Positions 35,334 to 47,499 of a DNA stretch of 64,000 nt are shown piece after piece. A program made the position numbers and the translations under genes. Within the stretch, counting starts at the first letter, position 1; each line of letters starts with the position of its first letter. Origin of the DNA: Antedon mediterranea (lineage: Eukaryota; Echinodermata; Crinoidea; Comatulida; Antedonidae); contig NC_092680.1 in NCBI RefSeq assembly GCF_964355755.1, positions 4,317,001 through 4,381,000 of the forward strand, written 5' to 3'. Below the pieces are notes generated by a model, which did not search any database, had not been told where the DNA came from, and was given only the letters and a program-made list of their open reading frames with translations.

Positions 35334-38300
35334 TTAGGCGTTTCGTGAAGCCACATCTTTTTTGGCTAAGGCGTCTAAACTCATCTGCAACTGATTGACT
35401 TGCGAGTTGCGCCAACTTGTTCCCCCTATCTAGGAAATTCTATAGCTCATCTTTTTATTATACTAATTATTAGCAAGCAAAGGATATAGTTTGTTTTAAA
35501 CAACATATTTTTATTAAACAGGCGTCATAAGTTTGCGCTTTTGGTACTTATAAAGGATCGATTAGGCCTATACAGATTTTCCATCCAAACTGCTAAAAAA
35601 TAATTTATTCAATATCTATGCCTGATAGTCCTATCCTACGGATTGTGCTCAACATGTTTTTGTTTAAATCTTGATTTACTCCATTTTTGGAGTTTTGTGA
35701 AATTAACTGCAAAACAAAACAAAATTTGGATATTTGTAGATTCAGCAATAAAAACAAGTATGACATTGATAATTACGTAACGATTTACAATTAATTCCAT
35801 GGATATAATGAAAATAGTATAGATTCGAAGATAGATTGATATTCAAGATAGAATTATTTTAATGACGTGGTGGTTATAATTGGAGAGAAGGCGACAATGA
35901 TGATAACACTATGATGAATATTATACGATAAAGTCAGTTTAATAGATTAACCACCTTTTGTTGACAAAGGTATTGAGACTCAAATCATACGAGGCCAGCC
36001 GGGTGTCAGGGATTTTGAAAGTATTGGTCTTTTATATACATATCATAAATGTTGACGTTGTTCTAGTGGCATGGCAAATGTTTCCACTAGCACCTCATTC
36101 TGCAGTATATCTTTCGTACATGCAGATATCTCTCACTAAATCTATGCTATCAGTAGCCTGTGGCATATAAATTTAAGAAGCCGAAATAGCCTGGGAGTAG
36201 ACTCGTCGATACCCAAACGAATAAAACCATACAAAACTAAATTGTGGGGTTAGGATATGCCTAGGGCATCACTTTATAAGAATTTTGTACGAGAAAGTCA
36301 CGTTGCTTCTTATTTACCGGTAAATAAAAACAGCCTATAGTAATATTATCTAAAGATCTGTCTACACTAGTCAAACTATTTTGACAAAAAAAAAGTGTCC
36401 ATGCCCATATATGGACACAATGATGTCATACTGTATCAGTTCCATATTTGGGCACATCGCTTATTTTGTTACATAAAGTTTGATAGATTAGACAAGGCTT
36501 AATACGTTGTATCCGATTGTCTCACTCTTTAAATTGTTCAAAGATATATTGTAGGCTACATATGCTTAAATATGGTAGTGATATAATATGACATCATCAT
36601 GTCCATATTGGGCACATCAAATTTTTTTTGTCACAAAGATTGATAGTGTAGATAGAGTAACATGGCCATGATGTGCTCTATTTCGCAACTGCGCACTAGA
36701 TTCTACACCCAGAAGTGTACTATATTTCAGAGTTTATATAACGATTCTCAATAATCGTGTCCTTTTTGAGATCCAGTGATTATTAGTAAGTGTAAACGAG
36801 GCATTTCATTAACAGCAATTTATGGACCGTGTTAGCCAAATCCCGCAATGTTATTAGACTTTATCGATCTGATTTTTCCAAGGACAAAAAAATATGTAAC
36901 CATGGAAACAAAGTAAAAACGTGTCAAGGCGCTACATTATAAAAATTGACGGCTCTTTTGCTCTTTTTTAAAGATTTTTTGCTTGATGTTAAAATATAAT
37001 ATAATAATTGTGTTAATAGTATAATGATATCGGTCGGTTTCGATTTGGTAATTATATTAAGTAGTTATACACTAGTAGATTACAACCTATTATCACTATA
37101 TTAAGTTTTTTGTTTTAACTGAACGAGTATGGTTCAGGATAAAAAAAGAATTATTTTAAAATATAACGCAATATGCCTACACAACCGCAGAATTATTTGT
37201 GTTCCATTGCATCTCATACGGTATCATGTTTAGCTGTCAAGAAACAGCATGCAGTATCGTGACTGCTGACAGCAACAGATCCATCCATAAACTTAAACAT
37301 AATCCTTTATAATCTCCATCAGCCCGCAATAGCAGCATACTACGGTTGCTGTAGCAGACACATTTCAAGGCAATATCATCTAACAACAGGACAATGAGCT
37401 CGCCCTACAAAGATAGGAACTCGTAACAGTCCTTTAATCTTATGTCTGGCTGCGACACATACCAACAATACTGTACTATGTATATATTCTCCTCGGCACG
37501 GTGTCTATTTCAGCAGGGCGTCGAACTGATCGTATCGCAGCCACAGATAAACCCTTTGATTTCCGGAATTCAGCATCTTGTTGCTAGATTGTCTTGTACA
37601 TAATACGTAATTGTCGTTAGACGTGATATCGCACCCATCATGTCGAGTGAACTATAAAGTTTTACTAGAGGTCTTTCCATGTTGGTTCGTTTTTTTGACA
37701 TCATAACAGGCCTACTTTGTATTCCACTCAATAAAGAAATATTGTTACGTCATTATGACGTGTTGAATGTAATAAATAATAATGCTTTATTGTTGAAGAA
37801 ACGAACAGGTATAATGTGTATTAATTATGTATTTAGGCTCAATTTGTATATGCACGTGTGCATAATAAATTACCTATGTCTGTCTAATGCATTTAATATA
37901 ACTAAAACAGGTCATATTAGTATGACGTTTTTTAAACATTATTGATAAATTTACTTTTAACAAAATTCACAGGGTTAGTGATGTGTGGTAGGCGGGTTTG
38001 GGAACAACAGGGGAAGGGGGGCTGTGAAGCTGTCAAGACAACAGCACTTAGAAGTCATATTACCAATGCCCTAGAGAATAACAACTTTGATCAATTAATA
38101 ATATTAATTGATCAAAGTTGTTATTCTCTAGTTTTTTTTGTACAATATATGACTAGAGTATTTCCATAGCTTATAATACAATACCTTTGCAATAAATGAG
38201 AAATGATAGGAAAGGAGATATCGCAGTATGCGAATAAAACGAGTATGGAAAGCTGAATATGCCAAAGTGAGGGAATGTACACTTACGAAGACACATATCT

Positions 38301-38416
38301 TCAATTGAATCTTGTGGACGAAAATGCCTATGATGATGATGATGAGGAAGCTTTGGCGCAATATGGTATATGATAGACGGGGGAGGGGAAATATATCCTA
38401 TAGGTGGTTCTGCCAT
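35334..38416 (-). CDS. Candidate two-exon small protein, 73 aa, unrecognised
   Basis: Exon 1 is 38416-38287: ATG in good context (ACAATGG), coding MAEPPIGYISPPPS, then a His5 run and RPQDSIEDMCL, ending at GTAAGT in phase 1. The nearest phase-compatible acceptor with an open frame is CCTAGATAG before 35425, giving GTSWRNSQVNQLQM..ASRNA then TAA at 35334. Exon 2 is also open in another frame, so the pairing is uncertain, and exon 1 might instead join exons I did not find. No known family recognised. Shown as a hypothesis. Confidence 0.27.
36352..36501 (-). mobile_element. MITE family A
   Basis: AGATCTGTCTACACTAGTCA to TTTGATAGATTAGACAAGGC with the core in minus orientation. Both ends are slightly eroded. 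Confidence 0.78.
36556..36660 (+). mobile_element. MITE family A, left end missing
   Basis: TAAATATGGTAGTGATATAA, ACATCATCATGTCCATATTG and the right end TTGATAGTGTAGATAGAG. Confidence 0.7.
36665..38065. other. Intergenic or intronic DNA, no supported gene
   Basis: 37200-37640 is less AT-rich than its surroundings and has several open short frames, one after a TTTCAG at about 37512, but no family match and no donor I trust. Confidence 0.35.
38071..38131. repeat. Perfect 61-bp palindrome
   Basis: The arms 38071-38100 and 38102-38131 are exact reverse complements (30 bp each; CTAGAGAATAACAACTTTGA begins the left arm) around a single A at 38101. No other copy in the window. Confidence 0.9.
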
Positions 38417-39073
38417 TGTTTTATGTGCATTTCTATTTGGTTTTTTTAAATAAATGTTTCTAAACTGCGAACAATCACAATAAATTGTAAAAATGAAAAC
38501 ATTTTTTTAAAATTACAAACGCAGATTGCTTACATAAATAACAATGCTAGATCTCAATGGAGATACACATTAAGAATTATATAATATTAACGACTAGTCT
38601 ATAGCAACAGCATGGGAAAACGAGTTATTTAAATGTAGTGTGTCTATCCTAATTCACAAAGAGTCATTTAGGTTAATATGCATATCCCATAATACTCTAA
38701 TTATAAATAATTATTACAAATCTCAGCGCAATGATTGCAGCTGCACGTTTAAATTAATATCTGTAGGATTCGTAAATTTCTGCGTAAAGTATTAACCCAG
38801 GATTATGATTCTATCAACACAATGAAAAGAAGGTTAGTACGTTCTATATCCTTAAAAGGCTTTAATAACTAGGCGTCGGTATTAAAACAACCTGCTAGTT
38901 TTATACTTAAGAGAATAACTATTAATGCATAAGCATAATAATACATTAAGGCCCATTGAAGAAATATGTAACATAAATTGCACATTACATAAACTTCTAA
39001 TGAACTTGTCATGAAAGTGGTATATAGAATAGAAAATTACATTACTCCTGTAATATTAAAATTTGCATTCATT

Positions 39074-39497
39074 GTGACGTCATCGAACTAAAAGTATGAA
39101 GGTAACACCTGCAAAAGATAATTGTCTGAGCAAGAACATATTGAAATATGAAAAAAAAAAATACTTGTGCTGTTAAATGTCTTTGATTCGGGTCTCGGTG
39201 AGATACAATACCAATTGACGTCACCGAACTAAAAATATGAAGGTAACACTTGCAAAGAGAATTGTCTGAGAAAGAACATATTGAACTGAGAATAACGGGT
39301 GAATGCATTTTTAGCCTATTATTGTTATCACTATTTCTATTATGACGTCAGAAACTGTACCAAAATGTTGTTTTATCTAACTGTTCCTGACTTTTTTGGA
39401 CCCTGCCACAAAAACACCGTGGTCTAGTGGAAATGAAAATGACTTTTGTTTAATGTCATGTCTTTGATTCGTGTCTCGGTTAGATACAATAACACTC
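39074..39497 (+). repeat. Locally duplicated repeat blocks
   Basis: CGAACTAAAA.TATGAAGGTAACAC..AAGAACATATTGAA occurs at about 39086 and 39227. ATGTCTTTGATTCG.GTCTCGGT.AGATACAATA occurs at about 39177 and 39459, the second preceded by GTGGTCTAGTGGAAATGA, which is tRNA A-box-like. Confidence 0.55.
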
Positions 39498-39659
39498 TCT
39501 CAGTCGTCGGCAGACGTTTCAACTTCCAATCATTTATGTATTGCTGTAGGTTTTCACTAAGATTATATTACTTGAACAAGCGACTTACGAATGATTTACT
39601 GTCAGTCAGTGCAACATTCATCTTCTGACCATAAACACATTATTGAATGTGAAACATAG

Positions 39660-40455
39660 AGATGTCTTTATTTGCTCACAGCATTGGCTTCTTCGTTATG
39701 TTTAGTTGCAAATGAGAAGTGGAAGTGTTTTTCTAAATGAAGCCTAATCAATGAATGAACTATGAAGATCTGACACTTTATAAAACAAAAACAAGTGTGA
39801 TATCATGCTGTCATTTTCTGTTATTGTAAAGCCTAACATTTTCGCGGCCCTAAATTTTCGCGATTTGAGTTTCATGTCGTCTTCTACAATTTGACGAACC
39901 AAATTAACGAATGTATTTCGCCTCCGCGATGAACGTCAAACATTGAATAGCGCCAGTAAAATCATGAATACGCGATTGTAAAATATCCATTAACCACACT
40001 TTGAAGTAAATTCTCGCCAATAGGATTGATGATATCGCTTCAATGTCATATCATGTGCTTATAAAATAATATTAATGTTAAGAAATATGAATCTTGTATT
40101 CTTTATAGAAAACAAACGATTGACAGATTTCATAAAAGAGCCAAGATAATGAAACCAAGCTTAACTTGCCGGAAATTAGAAAACGTGGTTGCAAAAAGGC
40201 CTCCTTTTTTTTTTACAAAACTAAAATTGTTATTTTTTCCTGATTCATTTTTTATTTAAGACAGGACCACAATGCAAAACAGGTTTTCGTTTACCTGATT
40301 GTGTAATCTTGTATAAAAAAATAAAAAAATAGGCCTAGTGTCTTTAAGTGAAATACAGTGAAGACCTTAACATGTTTGTTTTTTAGAAGGTAGAATTATT
40401 GATTATCGTTGATTGTCTTATAAAACAGTATACACTATTTGCCCTGTTCAATAAA
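39660..40455. other. Intergenic DNA, nothing recognisable
   Basis: No repeat family or exon that I could support. Confidence 0.35.
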
Positions 40456-40459
40456 CTTG

Positions 40460-40551
40460 AAAAGTGATGTGATGATGTTATATCACTACCATATTTGGGC
40501 ACATCACATTTTTGTTGTCACATAAAGTTTGATAGTGTAGATAGAGCTTTA
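40460..40551 (-). mobile_element. MITE family A, left end missing
   Basis: TATCACTACCATATTTGGGC to TTTGATAGTGTAGATAGAGC. Confidence 0.72.
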
Positions 40552-40559
40552 TCAACAAT

Positions 40560-41530
40560 ATACATTTAATTTTAATGGATGATACCATTTATTTAATAAG
40601 CTAATTTATTAAATGCAGTAGGCCTACAAAACGTTTCGATCTCTTAATCAGAGATCTTTATCAACTACAATGACATTTGATGATGATGATTTCGCGTTTG
40701 GTCAAACTTGCCTTGTGGTTGCGTCCCTGCGTGGTGTTAAGTGTGAACCAAACTTAACAGTCTAAATGAAATTCTTCGACGAAGATTATTTTATTGTATC
40801 ATTTTTTTTTATTATATTAAATTATACCAAATTTTCCTAATATGAATTGTTAAATATAGTGATTTTAAAACAGAATTACACTGCTATACATAATGTCATT
40901 GTGGACAACATAGTAATGAAGTAATTAATCAAGCTCATGTAATACCACTGTTATATTATGTAAATTTAGACTATTATTACAAATCTATATCCTTTTTTGA
41001 AAGATTTATAGTCAATAAAGGACTTGTTTATTGTACTTTAAGTAATAGCCTACGTTGCCGATAATCATGATACTAAAAGTGATATATTATATAAATTTTG
41101 CTGTTCGTCACTACGGGGTATTTTAGACATAAAATACATATAGTTGCGGGTGGATAATGAACTCGTGATATATATATGAGTTGTGAAGACTCAAACAGTC
41201 GATAAAGGCCTAGATCTAAGAATAATAAACTACCTATAGATAATGGTTATTTCATTTCTTATCTCAAAATCAATTGCTTGTTAAATAATATTTGAACCAT
41301 ATTTCAATTTAAGCATTTGACTAAATGTGAATTAAGTATACACGAATTAAGATACATGCATTATAAAAACATTCCTCATATCAATCAAGTTCGAAAGAAT
41401 ATTGTTGTATGAAGAAAAAAAAGTTTAATGGGTTCAAAGGGAAAAAAAATCACACATCACTCTTGTATGAGTTGTTCAGTGCTTTTTAGTGCAACATTAT
41501 ATAACGTATCATATTATATCTACAGTGTTG
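40560..41530. other. Intergenic DNA, nothing recognisable
   Basis: AT-rich. A weak family-B-like GCGTCCCTGCGTGG motif at about 40721 is too decayed to call. Confidence 0.35.
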
Positions 41531-41537
41531 TCGCGGT

Positions 41538-41671
41538 AAGTCTGTCTACACTATCAATCTTTAAGTGACAAAAAATGTGATGTGCCCATTTGGGCATATC
41601 ACTACAGTAACTATTTAGGCATATTAAACTTTTTTTCACATACAGTTTGATAGTAGAGACAGAGATTTATC
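41538..41671 (-). mobile_element. MITE family A
   Basis: AAGTCTGTCTACACTATCAA to TTTGATAGTAGAGACAGAGA with a shortened core. Confidence 0.78.
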
Positions 41672-41697
41672 AAAAATATAATACATTTCATTTTATT

Positions 41698-41731
41698 ATC
41701 AAACTAGTTTGATAGTGAGACAGAGCTTTAT
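41698..41731. mobile_element. MITE family A, both ends fused
   Basis: ATCAAACTAGTTTGATAGTG then AGACAGAGCTTTA: only the two inner TIR ends and one outer end remain, with the core deleted. Confidence 0.6.
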
Positions 41732-41734
41732 TCA

Positions 41735-43010
41735 CTCATATTAATCTTACTGCTTTGTATTTATTCTTAATAAACACAGTCGTCAAAGTACTTTAAAAGC
41801 GAGAACAAAAAAGTATTTTTATTTTTTAATTTAATTGTTTTGACTAAAACTAATAACACGCATAAAGAAATAACATATCAAAACATTATAATACACCAGT
41901 GTTCATAATATGAAAAAAAAATTATCGATTTATTTGGATTACGATGAAAAGTTTGCCTTTATCGAATAGATTATGAAATAATATTTGTTCTTTTATTATT
42001 CTTAAACCATAAAAATGAACGTATATGATCCAATGGAATAGATTTCAATTGAAATCGTTATTTAACAACCACGGAAAGGAGACAAATTAAGATGTTCTGC
42101 TAGTTATTTGTGAGGAGATTCAGCTGAGCTCGTATTTTGTCGAATTCGTTGCTAGACATATGTAAACAGCCTTAACTTGAAATGAGAAAATTAATTAAAT
42201 TCTCCAAACTATGTTCGAAAATATTTCAGTAAACTAGGTTAATGAAAATGTTATGTCTTTATCACAAAAAAATCATAAATAACGTGAATTTAAGGATGTC
42301 ATCAGTAGGAATGCAGTGAGTTATTACTTTAATAGTACGTTTTTTGTTTTATTCTCGAATCACGAAACCAGAAAGCCGAAAACATATCCATACAGCTATT
42401 CTGTGAAGATTTACAATAATTGAACATTAAATGGAATTTGAATTGAATAATATTATTTCCCACTTCTAAGTGGTTTACTAATTACAATAATATTTATGTT
42501 GCTAATGCGATTGATTTAAGTCACAATGATGTTTTATTTAATTAAATTCCATTAAACTCCAAATGTCAACTTGTACTCAAGGACATCGAATCACCTGTTC
42601 AATTTGGCATCTATTTTTCTAGATAATTAATTTGCTAAATGTATATATAACATCAACACGTAAAGACGAGGTGAGGGTTACGTCGTGGACAAAGTATTGT
42701 TGAGTGCCCTCGCGTGACGTAAAATGTATCATACTTTGTCAATCTAATGTCTATCTTTTAGATTATTTAGAAGAAGGAAACATGCGCCATCGTTAAATTA
42801 TTTATATGTTTTATTTCGTCATCATACTTCTTTTACTTGTGACTATGGGCACGTACGTGTAATTTAGTAATTTGCTATCGACACGGTTAACCGTAAAATA
42901 CTAATGTTTTCTCAGGAAGGTGTACCCCTGGTATACCCTCATTTGCGATGAAGACGTCCTGCGAATCATATTCAAGTAGTCTTTTTACTGTATAGCATTG
43001 CGCCACTTGT
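41735..43010. other. Intergenic DNA, nothing recognisable
   Basis: AT-rich. No exon or intact repeat seen. Confidence 0.35.
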
Positions 43011-43012
43011 CT

Positions 43013-43161
43013 TAAGCTCTGTCTACACTGTCAAACTATTTTGACAACAAAAAATTTGCCTAAATATGGTAGCGATATACCCAAATAGTGATATGGCATC
43101 ATGTCTATGGGTACATCACATTTTGTTGTCACATAAAGTTTGATAGTGTAGATAGAGCTGA
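43013..43161 (+). mobile_element. MITE family A
   Basis: TTAAGCTCTGTCTACACTGT to TTTGATAGTGTAGATAGAGC. The core has a partial second unit. Confidence 0.82.
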
Positions 43162-43194
43162 AGGGATACTACGTTTACCGGGGGATAGTTTATT

Positions 43195-43292
43195 ACCATT
43201 AGTTAGGGTCTAATGTAAAGCACCTAGAGGGGTCAGTGATCCATTAATCGCTATATAAATATTGGTTATTATTATTATTATTATTATTTAAG
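43195..43292 (+). repeat. SINE/LINE 3' tail with (ATT)n
   Basis: TCTAATGTAAAGCACCTAGA then AATCGCTATATAAATATTGG and an (ATT)n run. It has the 'taaagc..cgctatataaat' tail seen in many deuterostome retroposons. Confidence 0.55.
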
Positions 43293-43997
43293 CATCTAAT
43301 GCAGTCGTACATTTTGTTACTTATTCCAGGGAGTACAACTCCCTGCTTATTCTTCCCATTTTTAGATACTAATATTGATAAAGAGTTAATCAGTAGACTT
43401 AAGGCTTAGGCTGCTCAAGCCACGGTCACTAAAACCTGCCGAGGTATTGGAGTGTTATTTGCGATGGCGTACTCTTACTCAACCTATACTAAATTTCTAT
43501 AGCACAAACTGAATCGAAGATTTTTTTTATGAATACACAGACAGATGGATTACCGACAATTTAGTATATAGCTTATTCTAAATCCTATTTTTCTTAAGTA
43601 CTACAGTGAAACAGAAAGTCGATTTAATAATACTATCTTACTTCCAGGCTATTTTTCTTTAAAAATGTATCGATCTCTTACAGGTGAACTAAATCACAAA
43701 TAATGTTATTGAATGTTGTATTACACATAAAGGCACAATCAGAGTGTTCTGGGAAACGAAAACATCGAGACTGCTATTGAAAAATCTTCAAAATCGATAA
43801 CGACCTTTGCTTCTACCTACGGCAAATAACAAAAATAATAATCGCTGCACATTCACTTGATAATCAGAGCCCAGAAGAAGAGAAAATTATTGTCATGGTT
43901 TGTTATTGTCATTTGATGAATGTTTTTCACCTGTTGCATCTGGAGCAATAAAATAAAAAAACATACTACGCAATTGAGTTGAGGTGCGGCCGAAAGG

Positions 43998-44390
43998 AGT
44001 TGTCGTGTGTGAGCGAGTTGTTATGGAGACCGAGTTGACGTGTGAGACCGAGTTGTTATGGGACAGAGTTGTGTTTGAGAGAGTTGTTATGGGACAGGGT
44101 TGTCGTGTGTTAGAGAGTTGTTATGGGAGAGAGTTTTTGTGTGTGAGCGAGTTGTTATGGGACCGAGTTGTCGTGTGTGAGCGAGTTGTCATTGTACCGA
44201 GTTGACGTGAAACCGCGTTGACGTGAGACCTATAGACCTGTGTGTTACCGAGTTTTCATTGTACCGAGTTGACGCAAGACCGAGTTGACGCGAGACTGAG
44301 TTGTGGAACCGACTTGACGTGGGTTCTAAGTAACTTAGACCAAGTTGAAAACGAGTTGTAGAATCGAGTTGACGTGGTTCCGAGTGAAAG
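43998..44390 (+). repeat. Degenerate minisatellite, unit about 16-17 bp
   Basis: GACCGAGTTG(A/T)CGTGTG / GAGCGAGTTGTTATGG alternates for nearly 400 bp with many substitutions. One frame stays open for 73 codons as a by-product, so no protein is called. Confidence 0.8.
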
Positions 44391-44399
44391 TAGTGTCTT

Positions 44400-45110
44400 T
44401 ATTGCTAAAACAATTTTCTGAAAAACTGATTACCGCATGGGTGTGTGACATTTTCGTATTTTCCTAGTTACCATTCGCCATGCTTCTTTAGATAAAAATT
44501 TCAATTAGGCCTAATACGTTTATTATGCGCATACTGGGCTCATTTATCCCCGCTTAATCTAAGCTTTACGAGTTTTTCTTCTTCTATCTTGTTGACCTAT
44601 ATTAGAACAAAGTGCGTAAGTTAATATTTTAAAGATGAAAACTATGCATTTGATGCTTGGGATTTGCACATATGTCGTAGTTTAATAGAAAAATATGAAA
44701 TTTTAAATAATAATTTGTAACGTTGAATGATTGATTGCATAAAAACATTAGGATTTGATATGTCATATATCGGCTAATTCGTTACCATACATGATTTATC
44801 TATCTGGGTTTCACGCTGGTGAATTATGTTATAAGCCAATATTATTCATAGGATTTTTACATCAGCTCAACTCATCCAAAAAAGGCAATGATGAAATCAA
44901 ACGTTAATTCATTTAATCTATATTATTATCATTACCGTAATAAAGCTGATTTTGATGTATGTAATAAAAAGAACTAATCTCATATACTTGTCATAATTAC
45001 GAAAATGAATACATAAATGGTTGTATTTCACTAGTTTATGGGTGTAACATATATTAAAACAAATTGCATTATGTAATACAGTAATTTGGGTTTTTTAAGT
45101 TCGAGTTTTT
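44400..45110. other. Intergenic DNA, nothing recognisable
   Basis: AT-rich. No supported feature. Confidence 0.35.
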
Positions 45111-45112
45111 AT

Positions 45113-45225
45113 TATGGCGTTTCACACGATACTACTTAAGCTAATATACTCTTCAGACATCAAAACACCGTGGTGGACTAACACAAAAATGACAATAGCT
45201 ACAGACTTGGGGCAAGTCTAGGCCT
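45113..45225 (+). repeat. Dispersed repeat shared with 32349-32460
   Basis: Same ordered blocks: ATGGCGTTTCA, GATACTACTT, GTGGTGGACTAACACAAAAA, GACTTGGGGCAAGTCTA. Confidence 0.6.
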
Positions 45226-45871
45226 ATACGATTATCTATAAAGTGGGATAGCTGCCTTCGTCTCATACGCATTCGATTTGAGAGTACATTTTAGGACCTC
45301 TATCAAACATTAAATTAAATTATGTTGCGATAATGTTTTAATTAGCACCTTTACATTTGAATAATTTCAAATAAACTATTCTTAAACAAAATAATATTCC
45401 GCACTCTAATGTTCTGGTGGTACCTGTATCACGTTATGGAAGAAAACAGATGTTTATATTAATTTATATTGATTATTTAATGATTATAATTGATTCATTG
45501 TTCGCCAACATAATTTCCACATATCCGACATTCAATATTTTGTATATTATCTCGCATTATCAATATTTAAATCAACATTACCACTTGTTGTAACGCTAAG
45601 TTCGAACTTGAAATCTGCTTTGTAAAGGAAGCTTTTTCATTCTAGCTACATATTATATCTTCACGTTGATAACACTGCTTAGAGTTGGCGCCATGTATTA
45701 TCAATATTAGATCGATTAAGTAAATGCTAGATTACCTTAATGACTACTATAATTAGATATTAACTAATTACTCAACAATTGGAAGTATACGTTTAGGCCT
45801 AATAGATATGGATTTAGGCCTAAGTTCTTAAATATGGCTTGAAGAGAGAAACACGTTTTCAATGTTGTTTC

Positions 45872-45970
45872 CCTGAAAAAATAATGTTTCATTTTTATTG
45901 GTTATTTTAATGTCCTATAATACGGTAGTTCACTTTTACCAAAATATTGGATCGATAAAAAGATGTGATA
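45872..45970 (+). mobile_element. MITE family E, left-part fragment
   Basis: TTTCCCTGAAAAAATAATGT, TATTTTAATGTCCTATAATA and TTTACCAAAATATTGGAT follow the family E order. The right half is absent. Confidence 0.55.
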
Positions 45971-46131
45971 AATGACTTTCCTTTCATAATTATATAATAT
46001 ATTATTACATAATTTTGAAAAACAAGATGAATGAAACAAAATGTTCATTAGGCTATGATTTTATTATTAATATTAAAAATCAAATCATTTATCTTGTTTT
46101 TTAATGTGTTAATTATGTGGTTAACTTGAAG

Positions 46132-46452
46132 ATGTATTGTCCCCCTGAAAAATATATTCTTTTGTTGAATATGCCATTTTAATGTCACATTATAGTTATC
46201 CACTTTGACCAAAAATTGGATATAAACAACATGTATTTACCTGAAAAAAAAAAATAATTTAAAGCAAAAAATTGTCAAATTGGCTGCCAGCCAATTAATT
46301 TTAGGTTTAATTTATAATGTTATTTAATAAATGAAACCATTTTTTCCGTTTTTTTTTCTATATAAGTGATTAAATTTATCAAAACTACAAAATAACCCTA
46401 AAGTCTGATTTAATTAATCTTCATTTTTCATGTTTTTGGGGGACAATACATT
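46132..46452 (+). mobile_element. MITE family E, complete
   Basis: Left end ATGTATTGTCCCCCTGAAAA; right end, inverted, ATGTATTGTCCCCCAAAAAC. Interior ATGCCATTTTAATGTCACAT, TTTAAAGCAAAAAATTG. No ORF of note. Confidence 0.82.
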
Positions 46453-47189
46453 ATTTGTGTAATGCTTAAATCAGAATCACAAATGTTGTGGAATATAATA
46501 CATCATTAATCCTTCTCTTAAAATGTTAGCACATATTACTCCTCAATTTATTCTGTACTGGTACCAGCTACCTATACATTTCCTCAATGCACTTGCTAAA
46601 TTTGGTAATTAGATATATTATGAAACACTTAATAGGCCTAAACTAATCTTGTTTAAGTTTAATAAATGGGATAGTAAAACCAATATTACGTTAATTCAAT
46701 AACATTCTGTGCAATTTAAGGATAAGCTAAACAATTGCAAACAGATTCTTTGCTATTTAATAACCTATACAAATATGTAATTACTTTAATTAAGCATTTG
46801 TAATTGGCCAAAGGTTGTTGTTTTTATTTAGCACTTATAAAACATTTGGAATGTCAAGAGTGGTTTTCATGAAAATTGCACTTAAGCAAAACATCAGCGC
46901 TAATTGCACGGTGTAAGCATACAAGTAGAAGTCAAGTGTATAGTGTAATTTAAATGAATCATTAATATGATTATTACGAATTAAGAGACGTTTACTATTA
47001 TAACAATATCATAGTGCAGGAGAAGCCCTTTGTTTTAGTAGGTTTTCTGTATACACTCTAGTTTGTAATGCATTGTCAAGTGTACTTTCTTAGAAATGAC
47101 TTTATCTAAAATACTTGTCAATACATTGCATGTTGACTAATATTGTTTATAAGTATTTCATTTAATGCTTTGTATTTTATTTTATTAAA

Positions 47190-47496
47190 GATGTATTTTC
47201 ACCCCAAGACATGAAAAATGAAGATTAAATAAGTCGGACTTTGAATAGGTTATTTAGTAGTTTAATCACTTCCGTAGAAAAAAAAAAGTGTTCACTTATA
47301 AAATAACATAATAAATGGTTAAATTCAACTAAAAATCACCCAATTTGACCTTTTTGCTTTAAATTATAGTTTTTCCAGGTAAATAAATTTTGTATAGATA
47401 CAATGTTTTGGTCAAAGTGGATAACTATTATGTGACATTAAAATGGCACATTCAACAACAAAAAATTAAATTTTTTTCAGGGGGGACAATACATCT
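47190..47496 (-). mobile_element. MITE family E, inverted copy
   Basis: Reverse complement of the 46132 copy: ATGTATTTTCACCCCAAGAC to CAGGGGGGACAATACAT. The two copies face each other about 740 bp apart and could pair. Confidence 0.8.
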
Positions 47497-47499
47497 TTA

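Noticed and set aside
35278-35425. Second open frame on - (LAQLASQSVADEFRRL...)
   Set aside because: 48 codons that look protein-like, but in a different frame from the one that joins the upstream exon in phase; I could not decide, so it is only mentioned under the small-gene candidate.
37512-37620. Exon-like stretch on + after TATTTCAG
   Set aside because: About 35 open codons but no donor, no family match and no linked exons.
43984-44205. 73-codon repeat protein
   Set aside because: By-product of a minisatellite whose unit lacks stops in one frame; the unit length varies, so the frame is not maintained.
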